A stretch of DNA of 64,000 nt from Streptomyces sp. HUAS CB01 (GTDB taxonomy: Bacteria; Actinomycetota; Actinomycetes; Streptomycetales; Streptomycetaceae). Positions 16,315 through 25,231 of the stretch are shown piece by piece. The DNA lies in contig NZ_CP129137.1 of assembly GCF_030406905.1 (NCBI RefSeq), positions 2,545,001-2,609,000 on the forward strand, written 5' to 3'. The translations under genes were made by a program, and so were the position numbers. A model generated the notes under the pieces. The model had not been told where the DNA came from. It made no database searches and worked only from the letters and a program-made list of their open reading frames with translations. Within the stretch, counting starts at the first letter, position 1. The number at the start of each line of letters is the position of its first letter.

Positions 16315-18235
16315 AGCGGGCCTGGAGCACGAGCAGGGCGAGGTCGTCGTCGGGCGGGGCCTCCGCGAACGTGTGCACCGCCTGGCGTATGCGGTTCGCC
16401 ACACCCTCGGCGGTGAGGTCGGTACAGCCGGCGAGTGCCTGGGCGAGTCCGTCGGAGTCGTCGAACATCCGCTGCCCGGACCGTCGCTCCGTGACCCCGT
16501 CGGTGACGCACAGCAGGGTGTCGCCGGGGGTGAGCTCGAAGGTCTGGCTCTCGTACGCGACGTCCTCGACCACGCCGAGGAGCAGTTGGGAGGCGGCGGC
16601 GGGGCGGACGGTCCCGTCGGGGCGCAGGAGCAGGGGCAGCGGATGGCCGGCGCAGGCGAGGGTGCAGCGGACGCCGCCCTCCGGCAGCGGTGTCAGCTCG
16701 CCGTAGAGCAGGGAGAGGAACCGGGACTGAGGCCCCTCGTGGGCGGCGCCGGAGCCCGCGCCCGCGCTGCCGGCGACGGCGGGGCCGGCCGCCATCAGCG
16801 CCGCCGCCTCGGCCGCTTCCAGCGCGTCGTCGAGGAGCAGGCCGTTCAGCCGGTCGAGGACACCGGCGACCTGGTAGCCCTCGCGGGCGAGCAGCCGCAG
16901 CCAGGGCCGGGCGAGGCCGGTCACGACGGCGGCCTCGGGCCCGCTGCCCTGGACGTCGCCGAGCATGAAGCACCAGCGGCCGCCGCTGCCCGCCGGGAAG
17001 ATGTCGTAGAAGTCGCCACCCGCGAGCCCCTCGTCGCTCGGCTCGTACACCAGGGAGCTGTCGACACCGGGGATGCGGGCGACCTGGGCGGGCAGGAGGC
17101 CGCGCTGCAGGACCCGGCTGATCGTGGCCTGCCGGGTGTACTGGCGGGCGGCGCCGATGGCGAGGCCGACGCGGCGGGCGAAGTCCTCGAGCAGGGCGAT
17201 CGCCTCGTCGGGGACTCCGGGCGGCGCCTCCCGGCCGAGCAGCAGGGTGCCGAGCGGTCGTGCGCCGACGGTGAGCCGGAACGCGACCGCGCTGCCCGCG
17301 CCCGTGGGCGGCCAGGCGACCCGGACCGGCACGGCCGTGCCGCGCGGCTCGTCCGGTAACCGGGGCGGGTCCCCGGCCAGAGCCTCCCGCAGGCCCTCGA
17401 TGGCGGACTCGTCCGCGTGCCAGACCCGGGCCGGCCGGGGCGCCGGGCCCGTCTCGCCGTCCAGCCAGACCGCGCACCAGTCGGCGAGCCTGGGCACCAG
17501 CAGCTGTCCGGCGAGGGCGGCGACCATGTCCTCGTCGAGCTGCCCGGCGAGCAGGTCGGACGCCTCGGCGAGGAAGGAGAGCGCGCCGCGGCCGACCCAT
17601 GCGCGGTCGTCACGGACGCTCCTGCGCGGCGAGGGGGCCAGGATCTCCGCGGCCCGCACCCCACGCTGCCCGGCGGCCTCGCCGCCCCCGGCCGGGGCGC
17701 CTCCGGCCGGGGCGCCTCCGTCGAACCCGTCGAGCGGCAGGCGCGCCCAGACCGTCTTGAGACCCGGCCGGTAGGTGATCCCCCAGGACGCGGCGAGGGT
17801 GGCGACGAGATGGAGTCCGCGCCCGTACTCCGGTTCCCCCGGGGCCGTGCCGTCCGGCTCGGGGCCGTCGCTGCGCACCGCCCGCGACGGATGGTGGTCG
17901 GAGACCTCGATCACCAGGGAGGCGGGGTCGTCGCCGGTGGCCGGGTCGAGCCGGGCGAGGACCTCGACGCCGGTGCCCGCGTGGACGACGGCGTTGGTGA
18001 CGAGTTCGCTGACGACCAGCACGGCGTCGTCGGCGAGCCGGTCCGTGCCCCGCGTGGTGACCGTCCCGAGCCGCGTCCAGTCGGCGAGTGCGGTCCGCGC
18101 GAAGCGGCGGGCGGCGGACGCGGCGAGCGGGTTCCCCGGGAGGCTGGTACGGGCGACCGAGCGTGCGTCGCCACGCTGAGAGAGCAGGTGCACCGAACGG
18201 TGAGTGGTCTCCTGCTGCATCGGAACGGACCCCAC
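16313..18235 (-). CDS. SpoIIE-type PP2C phosphatase with HATPase and GAF-like domains
   Basis: A 640-residue regulator. Residues about 30-165 form an anti-sigma-kinase-like HATPase (N-box ELVTNAVVHA at 77-86, G-box EYGRGLHLVATL). The middle resembles a GAF sensor, and the last 240 residues are a PP2C SpoIIE domain with GGDFYDIFPAG, LGDVQGSGPEAA and CVTDGVTERR. Such proteins act in partner-switching control of sigma factors, both phosphorylating and dephosphorylating anti-anti-sigma factors. The GTG at 18235 is favoured because AGGAG lies 7 bases upstream. Codon 293 (17357-17359) is TTA, so translation should depend on the bldA tRNA. No sigma or antagonist gene is adjacent. Confidence 0.88.
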   Translation of the reverse strand: MGSVPMQQETTHRSVHLLSQRGDARSVARTSLPGNPLAASAARRFARTALADWTRLGTVTTRGTDRLADDAVLVVSELVTNAVVHAGTGVEVLARLDPATGDDPASLVIEVSDHHPSRAVRSDGPEPDGTAPGEPEYGRGLHLVATLAASWGITYRPGLKTVWARLPLDGFDGGAPAGGAPAGGGEAAGQRGVRAAEILAPSPRRSVRDDRAWVGRGALSFLAEASDLLAGQLDEDMVAALAGQLLVPRLADWCAVWLDGETGPAPRPARVWHADESAIEGLREALAGDPPRLPDEPRGTAVPVRVAWPPTGAGSAVAFRLTVGARPLGTLLLGREAPPGVPDEAIALLEDFARRVGLAIGAARQYTRQATISRVLQRGLLPAQVARIPGVDSSLVYEPSDEGLAGGDFYDIFPAGSGGRWCFMLGDVQGSGPEAAVVTGLARPWLRLLAREGYQVAGVLDRLNGLLLDDALEAAEAAALMAAGPAVAGSAGAGSGAAHEGPQSRFLSLLYGELTPLPEGGVRCTLACAGHPLPLLLRPDGTVRPAAASQLLLGVVEDVAYESQTFELTPGDTLLCVTDGVTERRSGQRMFDDSDGLAQALAGCTDLTAEGVANRIRQAVHTFAEAPPDDDLALLVLQAR

Positions 18236-18412
18236 GCGGCGACTCCTGTCCGGTCTGTGTGGCTGCCGGGTCTGTGCGCTCTGTTTCCCTGCCGTATTGC
18301 CCACGGGGCAACGACGACACGGACAGAGTGACAGACCGAGCGCGTCCATAAGCACGGAGTCATCGAAGTGGGGCTGTTCGAGGGAGCCGGGCGCGGCCGG
18401 GGGTGCGGGCGG

Positions 18413-18478
18413 CGGCGGGCCGGTGGGGCCGGGAGAACGACTCGGCGGCGGGCCGGTGGGGCCGGGAGAACGGCTCGG
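18413..18478. repeat. 33-bp tandem repeat, two copies
   Basis: A unit beginning CGGCGGGCCGGTGGGGCCGG occurs at 18413 and again at 18446 with one mismatch. It lies between the fadD terminator and the phosphatase promoter region. Confidence 0.75.
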
Positions 18479-18518
18479 CGGCCCGTCGCGGCACAGGGCC
18501 GGGCGACGGGCCGCCGAG
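18474..18518 (-). terminator. fadD terminator hairpin
   Basis: A perfect 16-bp inverted repeat (CTCGGCGGCCCGTCGC at 18474-18489 with its complement at 18503-18518) around a 13-base loop lies 8 bp after the fadD stop. There is no T-tract, as is common in Streptomyces terminators. Confidence 0.85.
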
Positions 18519-18526
18519 CGGTGGTG

Positions 18527-20416
18527 TCACGCCTCGCGGGCGCCCTCGTACATGCCCTCGATGAGGTCCTTGTACTCGCGCTCGACGACCGGGCGCTTCA
18601 GCTTCAGGCTCGGCGTCAGTTCGCCGTGCTCGATGTCCAGGTCGCGCGGCAGCAGACGGAACTTCTTGATGGTCTGCCAGCGCTGGAGCGTCTCGTTGAG
18701 CCGCTGGACGTAGCCGTCGACGAGCCGCTCCGTCTGCGGGGCGGCGACGACCTCGGCGTACGACTTGCCCTCCAGGCCGTTCTCCTTGGCCCAGCCGAGG
18801 ATGGCGGCCTCGTCGAGCGCGATGAGCGCGGTGCAGTAGTTGCGGTCGGCGCCGTGCACCAGGATGTTCGAAACGAACGGGCACACCGCCTTGAACTGGC
18901 CCTCGACCTCGGCCGGCGCGATGTACTTGCCGCCGGAGGTCTTGATCAGGTCCTTCTTGCGGTCCGTGATCTTGAGGTAGCCGTCGGGGGAGAGCTCGCC
19001 GATGTCGCCGGTGTGGAACCAGCCGTCGGACTCCAGGACCTCGGCCGTCTTCTCGGGCAGCCCGTGGTAGCCCTCCATGATGCCGGGGCCGCGCAGCAGG
19101 ATCTCGCCGTCGTCCGCGATGCGCACCTCGCAGCCGGGCAGCGGCTTGCCGACGGTGCCGGTGCGGTACGCCTCGCCGGGGTTCACGAAGGAGGCGGCGC
19201 TGGACTCGGTGAGGCCGTAGCCCTCGAGGATGTGGATGCCGGCGCCGGCGAAGAAGAAGCCGATCTCGGGCGAGAGGGCGGCGGAGCCGGAGACGGCGGC
19301 ACGCAGCCGGCCGCCGAAGGCCTCGCGGAGCTTGGAGTAGACGAGCGCGTCGGCGACCTTGTGCTTCGCGGTCAGACCGAAGGACACCGAGGCGTTGCCG
19401 GTGCGGCGGTAGTTGTCCTGGGACTCCTTGGCGTAGGCGCGCGCGACGCCGGCGGCCCACTGGAAGATCTTGTACTTGGCGCCGCCGCCGGCCCGCGCCT
19501 TGGCGGCCACACCGTTGTAGACCTTCTCGAAGATGCGGGGCACGGCCGCCATGTACGTCGGCTGGACCACCGGAAGGTTCTCGATGATCTTGTCGACCCT
19601 GCCGTCGACGGCCGTGACGTGCCCGACCTCGATCTGGCCGGAGGTCAGCACCTTGCCGAAGACGTGGGCGAGCGGCAGCCACAGGTACTGGACGTCGTCC
19701 TTGGTGACCAGGCCCGTCGAGGCGATCGCCTTGGCCATGTACGACCAGTTGTCGTGCGGCAGCCGGACGCCCTTGGGGCGGCCCGTGGTGCCCGAGGTGT
19801 AGATGAGGGTGGCGAGCTGGTCGGAGGTGATCGCCTCGACCCGCTCCTTGACGGCGGCCGGGTTCTTGGCGAGGTACTCGGCCCCGCGCGCCTCCAGGGC
19901 GGCGAGCGAGAGCACCCAGCCGTCGGGGTCGCCCTCGGCCGGCTGGGCGCCCGCCTCGTCGATCACGATCACGTGCTTCAGGTGCGGCAGCTCGGCGCGC
20001 CGCTCACGGGCCTTGGCCAGCTGGGCGGCGTCCTCGGCGATCAGCACCCGGCTCTCGGAGTCGGCGAGGATGTACGCGGACTCCTCGGCGTTCGTCTGCG
20101 GGTACACCGTCGTCGTGGCGGCGCCCGCGCAGAGGATGCCGAGGTCCGCGAGGATCCACTCGACCCGGGTGGCGGAGGCGAGGGCCACCCGCTCCTCGGC
20201 ACGCACGCCCAGTTCGACCAGTCCGGCCGCGATGGCGTAGACCCGCTCGGCGGCCTCCTGCCAGCTCAGCGACTTCCAGTCGTCGGGCCCCTGCCCGGAG
20301 GAGGCGGGAACCGGGTAGCGATAGGCCTCCGCGTCGGGAGTCGCCGCCACGCGCTGGACGAAGAGCGTCGCCACGGAGGGCGGTCGGTTCTCGATCAGAT
20401 TCTGTGTGTCGCTCAC
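18527..20416 (-). CDS. fadD: long-chain fatty acid-CoA ligase (AMP-forming)
   Basis: A 629-residue adenylate-forming enzyme. The P-loop YTSGTTGRPKGV, the EGYGLTES adenine motif, the GWFHTGDIG hinge Asp and the C-terminal DLIKTSGGKYIAPAEVE lysine loop are all present. It activates fatty acids to acyl-CoA through an acyl-AMP at the membrane face. The GTG at 20416 has GGAGG 5 bases upstream. A palindrome in the upstream region (20483-20497) may be an operator. It stands alone, ended by a strong hairpin. Confidence 0.92.
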   Translation of the reverse strand: MSDTQNLIENRPPSVATLFVQRVAATPDAEAYRYPVPASSGQGPDDWKSLSWQEAAERVYAIAAGLVELGVRAEERVALASATRVEWILADLGILCAGAATTTVYPQTNAEESAYILADSESRVLIAEDAAQLAKARERRAELPHLKHVIVIDEAGAQPAEGDPDGWVLSLAALEARGAEYLAKNPAAVKERVEAITSDQLATLIYTSGTTGRPKGVRLPHDNWSYMAKAIASTGLVTKDDVQYLWLPLAHVFGKVLTSGQIEVGHVTAVDGRVDKIIENLPVVQPTYMAAVPRIFEKVYNGVAAKARAGGGAKYKIFQWAAGVARAYAKESQDNYRRTGNASVSFGLTAKHKVADALVYSKLREAFGGRLRAAVSGSAALSPEIGFFFAGAGIHILEGYGLTESSAASFVNPGEAYRTGTVGKPLPGCEVRIADDGEILLRGPGIMEGYHGLPEKTAEVLESDGWFHTGDIGELSPDGYLKITDRKKDLIKTSGGKYIAPAEVEGQFKAVCPFVSNILVHGADRNYCTALIALDEAAILGWAKENGLEGKSYAEVVAAPQTERLVDGYVQRLNETLQRWQTIKKFRLLPRDLDIEHGELTPSLKLKRPVVEREYKDLIEGMYEGAREA

Positions 20417-20482
20417 GACATCCTCCGGGCCTGCTGCGGCATTGCTGCATGACGGGCTGATTGCCCGACTGGTCACAGTTGT

Positions 20483-20497
20483 TTAACTCGCGAGTAA
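20483..20497. promoter_or_regulatory. palindrome upstream of fadD, possible repressor site
   Basis: TTAACTCGCGAGTAA holds the perfect 10-bp palindrome ACTCGCGAGT with a further matching T/A pair outside. It lies 66-81 bp upstream of the fadD start, in a locally A+T-richer stretch. The shape fits a TetR-type operator; the regulator is unknown. Confidence 0.45.
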
Positions 20498-20570
20498 CCA
20501 TCGGGGCCTGATCAGGGTAGAGCGCCGCGCTGCGCCACGTAAGGGGCTGCGGGCTGCCGCTTGATAACGA

Positions 20571-20603
20571 ACAGGCCCGTGCACCGGGGGTGCACGGGCC
20601 TGT
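20571..20603 (-). terminator. lepA terminator hairpin
   Basis: A perfect 13-bp stem (ACAGGCCCGTGCA with TG​CACGGGCCTGT) around a 7-base G-rich loop lies about 85 bp after the lepA stop. Confidence 0.75.
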
Positions 20604-20688
20604 GGGGCGCAGCGGACGGTCGGGGCCGACTGGTGCTTTCGCGTTACGCCACCACTCCGCCGACGGGTGCTCTCGCGTTACTCCCCCG

Positions 20689-22560
20689 CTACTTCTTCGC
20701 CTTGCCGCCGGCGGAGTCGTCACTGGACAGCACGGCGATGAACGCCTCCTGGGGCACCTCGACCGAGCCGACCATCTTCATCCGCTTCTTGCCTTCCTTC
20801 TGCTTCTCCAGCAGCTTCCGCTTACGGGAGATGTCACCGCCGTAGCACTTGGCCAGGACGTCCTTGCGGATGGCCCGGATCGTCTCGCGGGCGATGACCC
20901 GGGAGCCGATCGCCGCCTGGACCGGCACCTCGAAGGCCTGCCGCGGGATGAGCTCCTTGAGCTTGGCGACGAGCCGCACGCCGTAGGCGTAGGCCTGGTC
21001 CCGGTGGGTGATCGCGGAGAAGGCGTCGACCTTGTCGCCGTGCAGCAGGATGTCGACCTTCACCAGCTGGGCGCCCTGCTCGCCGGTGGGCTCGTAGTCC
21101 AGCGAGGCGTAGCCGCGGGTCTTGGACTTCAGCTGGTCGAAGAAGTCGAAGACGATCTCGGCGAGGGGCAGGGTGTAGCGGATCTCGACCCGGTCCTCGG
21201 AGAGGTAGTCCATGCCGAGCATCACGCCGCGCCGGTTCTGGCAGAGCTCCATGATCGAGCCGATGAACTCGCTCGGCGCCAGGATCGTCGCACGCACGAC
21301 CGGCTCGTAGACCTCGGAGATCTTGCCCTCGGGGAACTCGCTCGGGTTGGTGACGGTGTGCTCGGTGCCGTCCTCCATGACCACCCGGTAGACCACGTTC
21401 GGCGCGGTCGCGATCAGGTCCAGACCGAACTCGCGCTCCAGGCGCTCGCGGATCACGTCGAGGTGGAGCAGCCCGAGGAAGCCGACGCGGAAGCCGAAGC
21501 CCAGGGCGGCGCTCGTCTCCGGCTCGTAGACCAGCGCCGCGTCGTTGAGCTGGAGCTTGTCGAGGGCGTCGCGCAGCTCGGGGTAGTCCGAGCCGTCGAG
21601 CGGGTACAGGCCCGAGAACACCATCGGCTTCGGGTCCTTGTAACCGCCGAGCGCCTCGGTGGCGCCCTTGTGCAGGGTCGTGATGGTGTCACCGACCTTG
21701 GACTGGCGGACGTCCTTCACACCCGTGATGAGATAGCCGACCTCGCCGACGCCGAGTCCGTCCGCCGGGAGCATCTCCGGGGAGTTGGTGCCGATCTCCA
21801 GCAGCTCGTGGGTGGCACCGGTGGACATCATCCGGATGCGCTCGCGCTTGTTGAGCTGGCCGTCGATGACTCGTACGTACGTGACGACGCCGCGGTAGGA
21901 GTCGTACACCGAGTCGAAGATCATCGCGCGGGCGGGGGCGTCCTTGACGCCGACCGGGGCCGGCACGTCCTGGACCACCCGGTCCAGCAGCGCCTCCACG
22001 CCCATGCCCGTCTTGGCCGAGACCTTGAGGACGTCCGAGGGGTCGCAGCCGATGAGGTTGGCGAGCTCCTCGGAGAACTTCTCGGGCTGCGCGGCCGGCA
22101 GGTCGATCTTGTTGAGCACCGGGACGATGGTGAGGTCGTTCTCCATCGCCAGGTAGAGGTTGGCGAGGGTCTGCGCCTCGATGCCCTGGGCCGCGTCCAC
22201 CAGCAGGACCGTGCCCTCGCACGCGGCGAGCGAGCGGGACACCTCGTAGGTGAAGTCGACGTGGCCCGGGGTGTCGATCATGTTGAGGATGTGGGTCCGG
22301 CCCTGCCCCTCGCCCGTGGTGGGCGCCCAGGGCAGACGAACGGCCTGGGACTTGATCGTGATGCCGCGCTCACGCTCGATGTCCATGCGGTCGAGGTACT
22401 GGGCGCGCATCTGCCGCTGCTCGACCACGCCGGTCAGCTGGAGCATCCGGTCGGCAAGCGTGGACTTGCCGTGGTCGATGTGCGCGATGATGCAGAAGTT
22501 GCGGATCAGCGCCGGGTCGGTACGGCTCGGCTCGGGCACATTGGTAGGGGTCGCGGGCAC
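20689..22560 (-). CDS. lepA: elongation factor 4 (LepA)
   Basis: A 623-residue translational GTPase. G1 is AHIDHGKST, the switch carries [13 protein letters not shown]4 is NKIDLP, and the C-terminal family-specific part ends in [19 protein letters not shown]. LepA acts on the ribosome during initiation or assembly and under stress. The GTG at 22560 gives the family start [20 protein letters not shown], with AGGA 6 bases upstream. It is divergent from rpsT. Confidence 0.97.
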   Translation of the reverse strand: MPATPTNVPEPSRTDPALIRNFCIIAHIDHGKSTLADRMLQLTGVVEQRQMRAQYLDRMDIERERGITIKSQAVRLPWAPTTGEGQGRTHILNMIDTPGHVDFTYEVSRSLAACEGTVLLVDAAQGIEAQTLANLYLAMENDLTIVPVLNKIDLPAAQPEKFSEELANLIGCDPSDVLKVSAKTGMGVEALLDRVVQDVPAPVGVKDAPARAMIFDSVYDSYRGVVTYVRVIDGQLNKRERIRMMSTGATHELLEIGTNSPEMLPADGLGVGEVGYLITGVKDVRQSKVGDTITTLHKGATEALGGYKDPKPMVFSGLYPLDGSDYPELRDALDKLQLNDAALVYEPETSAALGFGFRVGFLGLLHLDVIRERLEREFGLDLIATAPNVVYRVVMEDGTEHTVTNPSEFPEGKISEVYEPVVRATILAPSEFIGSIMELCQNRRGVMLGMDYLSEDRVEIRYTLPLAEIVFDFFDQLKSKTRGYASLDYEPTGEQGAQLVKVDILLHGDKVDAFSAITHRDQAYAYGVRLVAKLKELIPRQAFEVPVQAAIGSRVIARETIRAIRKDVLAKCYGGDISRKRKLLEKQKEGKKRMKMVGSVEVPQEAFIAVLSSDDSAGGKAKK

Positions 22561-22658
22561 GCAGGGTCCTGATTCTTGAGCGCCGAGCGCTCGTCTCGGG
22601 TCGATGTCGGATCGATACGCAGCCTCCATGGTCCCATGGCTGCGGGGCTGTGCTCGGT

Positions 22659-22688
22659 TTGGGCCGGTCGGAGAGGCGCTGGTAGTCT
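22659..22688 (+). promoter_or_regulatory. possible rpsT promoter
   Basis: TTGGGC at 22659-22664 and TAGTCT at 22683-22688 are separated by 18 bases. They lie about 170 bp upstream of the rpsT start, so the transcript would carry a long leader that includes the 16-bp repeats. The match to consensus is moderate. Confidence 0.35.
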
Positions 22689-22730
22689 GGCCAGCTGTGT
22701 CTCGTGTGTCCTCTCCGGAGGCACCTCCCG

Positions 22731-22762
22731 TGCCCGGAAGGTCATGTGCCCGGAAGGTCATG
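22731..22762. repeat. 16-bp tandem repeat in the rpsT leader
   Basis: TGCCCGGAAGGTCATG occurs twice in perfect tandem, and GAAGGTCATG appears again at 22800-22809. The repeats lie upstream of rpsT. Confidence 0.85.
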
Positions 22763-22857
22763 CACTCGCAAGAGTCGTGTCCTCGGAAGGGCCGTCCCTG
22801 AAGGTCATGGGTGCGGGACACGCCTTCCAAGATCATCAATCCTGAAAAGGCTCTTTC

Positions 22858-23124
22858 GTGGCGAACATCAAGTCCCAGATCAAGCGGAACAAGACGAACG
22901 AGAAGGCGCGCCTGCGCAACAAGGCCGTCAAGTCCTCGCTCAAGACCGCGATCCGCAAGGCCCGCGAGGCTGTCGCCGCGGGTGACGTCGAGAAGGCCAC
23001 CGTGGCCGCTCGCGAGGCGACCCGCAAGCTCGACAAGGCCGTCTCGAAGGGCGTCATCCACAAGAACGCCGCCGCCAACAAGAAGTCGGCGCTGGCGTCC
23101 AAGGTTGCCTCCCTCCAGGGCTGA
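22858..23124 (+). CDS. rpsT: 30S ribosomal protein S20
   Basis: An 88-residue, very Lys/Ala-rich protein beginning [20 protein letters not shown], a clear S20. It binds 16S rRNA early in 30S assembly. The GTG start at 22858 has AAAGG upstream. The 297-bp upstream region is long for such a small gene and holds repeats, and an intrinsic terminator follows. Its place beside divergent lepA and near holA is the usual actinobacterial arrangement. Confidence 0.97.
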   Translation: MANIKSQIKRNKTNEKARLRNKAVKSSLKTAIRKAREAVAAGDVEKATVAAREATRKLDKAVSKGVIHKNAAANKKSALASKVASLQG

Positions 23125-23324
23125 GCTCCCGCCCCGGGGGTGACCCCGGGACCTCCGGCAGCGACCCCCTCGGGGTGACCCGCCGGACGACTTGATCGCC
23201 GGACCGGACCAGACGGGCCCTCTCTCATCCGTCCCCGGACCCCGGCACCCGGATTCGCACGCGGCCTGCGTTCGCCACGCGGGTGCGAGTCCACCGACTT
23301 CCCGGCCTCGGCCGGACCCGAAGA

Positions 23325-23368
23325 CCCCGCCTCCCCGTTCTTCCCCGGTTCGGGAAGGCGGGGTTTTC
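23325..23368 (+). terminator. rpsT intrinsic terminator
   Basis: The stem CCCCGCCTCCCCG with CGGGAAGGCGGGG (one mismatch) is followed directly by TTTT. It is one of the few terminators here with a T-tract, about 200 bp after the rpsT stop. Confidence 0.8.
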
Positions 23369-23415
23369 GGGTTGTGCGGCGGCGGGCGGGGCTGTCGTCG
23401 GTCGATCCGCGGCGC

Positions 23416-24156
23416 TCAGAGGCCCCGGTCGGGATCGGGATCGCGCCGGGACGCCGTCGGTGAGGTGGATGCCGCGGGTGCTGTCGGCGTTGCCGTTGTT
23501 GCCGCCGACGCGGGCGTTGCCGCCGCCGGTGCTGCCGTTGCTGCAGACGTTGCCGCCGCTGCCGGATCCGTGCGGGCACTCAGGCCCGCCAGGTAGTCGT
23601 CCAGGAGCTCGACCTGCCGCTGCGGGGGGAACCCCGCCGGGTCGAACAGGGCCTGGACCACCAGTCCGAGAACGAAGGACTGGGCGCCGGCCGCGATGTG
23701 CGCGGGGCTGCCGGGTGACAGTTCCCCGAGCTCCTGAGCCGCAGCCACACGCTCGGTCAGTCTGTCGCGGCCCTGGGCGTACTTGCGGGCGTAGTCGGCG
23801 CTCAGCCCGGTGTCGGAGAGCGCGGCATCCCAGGAGCAGACCCAGATCCGGTTGCTGTCGACGGCCTCCGGGGTCAGCGGCAGGATGTCCAGCAACGCGT
23901 CCCTGAGGGCTGCCAGCCCCTCGCCCGAATGTCGGCGGGGGCGGGCGAGCGTGCGTTGTTCGAGCAGGTCCAGGGCGTACTCCACCAAGGCTTGCTTGGT
24001 GGGGAAGTAGTGCGTGAGCAGACCGGTCGTCGCGCCGAGTTCGGCGGCGACGGCGCGCAGGGTCAGACCGGCGAAGCCGCGCGAGGCCATGACCTGCCAG
24101 ACCGCTGCGGAGACGTCGCGTCGGCGGCCCTCGTGATCTCCCTTGGTGCGTGGCAT
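23416..24156 (-). CDS. TetR-family regulator with an Ala/Thr-rich tail
   Basis: A 246-residue protein with an N-terminal TetR helix-turn-helix (GLTLRAVAAELGATTGLLTHYFPTK, about 29-53). The ligand domain seems to end near residue 195 (LLDDYLAGLSA). About 50 further residues are low-complexity Ala, Thr, Pro and Ser ending in DPDPDRGL, which is unusual for the family. It is divergent from the GNAT gene across 52 bp and may repress it. The ATG at 24156 lies 6 bases after TACCGT, suggesting a leaderless mRNA. Confidence 0.82.
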   Translation of the reverse strand: MPRTKGDHEGRRRDVSAAVWQVMASRGFAGLTLRAVAAELGATTGLLTHYFPTKQALVEYALDLLEQRTLARPRRHSGEGLAALRDALLDILPLTPEAVDSNRIWVCSWDAALSDTGLSADYARKYAQGRDRLTERVAAAQELGELSPGSPAHIAAGAQSFVLGLVVQALFDPAGFPPQRQVELLDDYLAGLSARTDPAAAATSAATAAPAAATPASAATTATPTAPAASTSPTASRRDPDPDRGL

Positions 24157-24168
24157 GCCGCCACGGTA
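24157..24168 (-). promoter_or_regulatory. candidate -10 box for leaderless tetR
   Basis: On the minus strand TACCGT is followed by GGCGGC and the tetR ATG. No ribosome-binding sequence is present. Confidence 0.5.
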
Positions 24169-24208
24169 CATTCCCATAACGCTTGTTGTGTGAACAGGGA
24201 GGCCTCTG

Positions 24209-24760
24209 ATGTTCTCAATGCCGCTGCGGGACGGTGTCCGCCTCGGTCCACTGGAGGTCTGGCATGCCGAGGAGTTCGCCGACCATCTGGACCGGGCTCG
24301 CGAACACATTCGTCCGTGGGTCGGGGCGTCCTTCGTCACGGACGACGTGGACGGGGCGCGGGCGACGCTCCAGCGGTACGCCGAACGCCAGGCGGACGAC
24401 GGAGCCCGCCTGTACGGCATCCGGCGGGACGGGGTGCTGGTCGGCGGTGTGATGTTCACCGATTTCCATCCCGCTTCCGGCTCGTGCGAGATCGGTTGCT
24501 GGCTGGAGCCGTCCGCCGAGGGCCACGGCCTGGTCACTCGGGCGTGCGGCGCGTTGCTGGACTGGGCGTTCACGTCCCGGGGGCTGCACCGGGCCGAGTG
24601 GCACTGCCGGGCGGACAACGACCGCAGTTCAGCGGTGGCCGAGCGGCTCGGCATGACGCTGGAGGGTGTGCGCCGCGAGGCATGGCCGTACGAGGGCGTG
24701 CGCTACGACAAGCAACTCTGGGCCGTCCTTGCTTCCGAGTGGCGAGCCCGGGGGCACTGA
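24209..24760 (+). CDS. GNAT acetyltransferase (RimJ/RimL-like)
   Basis: A 183-residue acetyltransferase with the GNAT pattern of RimJ/RimL proteins: IRPWVGAS early, then EIGCWLEPSAEGHGLVTRA (acetyl-CoA strand and loop) and RAEWHCRADNDRSSAVAERLGM. The target is unknown. The ATG has GGGAGG 6 bases upstream. Its closeness to a divergent TetR gene suggests local control, perhaps by a small molecule the enzyme modifies. It converges on holA across 462 bp with repeats. Confidence 0.82.
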   Translation: MFSMPLRDGVRLGPLEVWHAEEFADHLDRAREHIRPWVGASFVTDDVDGARATLQRYAERQADDGARLYGIRRDGVLVGGVMFTDFHPASGSCEIGCWLEPSAEGHGLVTRACGALLDWAFTSRGLHRAEWHCRADNDRSSAVAERLGMTLEGVRREAWPYEGVRYDKQLWAVLASEWRARGH

Positions 24761-25222
24761 CCGGCGACTGCTCCCGCAGGGGGCAGATTTCCTGCCCCAC
24801 CCCGCGCGTCGGATGTCTGCTTCGGCGCCCGCCTCGGGCGCGGCGCGTCCGTCCCCGCCCGCCATGTGTCGCTTGTCGCCCGACCGGCACACCGGCACAT
24901 CCGGCCGTCGTCCTGCTGGTTCCGGAGCGGCTCGACCCAGGAGCGGGGTAAGCCGAGCCGAGGGGGCCGGGAGGCAAGGGAACGGGCCGCAGGGGCTGCG
25001 GCTCCGTCCGCGGCGCGGGGGCGGGGGCGAGCGAGAAGGCGAGGCTCTTGGCGCCGTCGTCGGCGGCGCAGACGGCGCAGACGGCGCAGACGGCTGCGTA
25101 CGAGCACGGTACCGAGACGGCGGGCGCACGACCGCCTGCGGCGGGTCAGCGGCACAGGCGGCACAGACGGCTGCGTACGAGCACGGTACCGAGACGGCGG
25201 GCGCGCGACCGCCTGCGGCGGG
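24761..25222. other. convergent gap holding repeats, no gene
   Basis: This 462-bp gap lies between the convergent GNAT and holA genes. Its right half holds a short run of a GGCGCAGAC-type 9-bp repeat and the 77-bp duplication listed separately. I see no gene, RNA or clear terminator in its left half. Confidence 0.6.
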
Positions 25223-25231
25223 TCAGCGGCG
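25087..25231. repeat. 77-bp tandem duplication reaching into the 3' end of holA
   Basis: Copy one starts at 25087 and copy two at 25164. They agree at 69 of the first 71 bases and begin CAGACGGCTGCGTACGAGCA. Copy two covers the holA stop codon (25223-25225) and a few bases of coding sequence, so copy one holds a ghost of the gene end. Confidence 0.9.

Noticed and set aside
16313..18220. ATG at 18220 as the SpoIIE phosphatase start
   Set aside because: The GTG at 18235 has AGGAG at ideal distance, whereas the ATG has no ribosome site.
20632..20681. Repeated GGTGCTnTCGCGTTAC words after lepA as a regulatory site
   Set aside because: Only two 16-base copies with one mismatch downstream of a gene; no symmetry or context supports a function.
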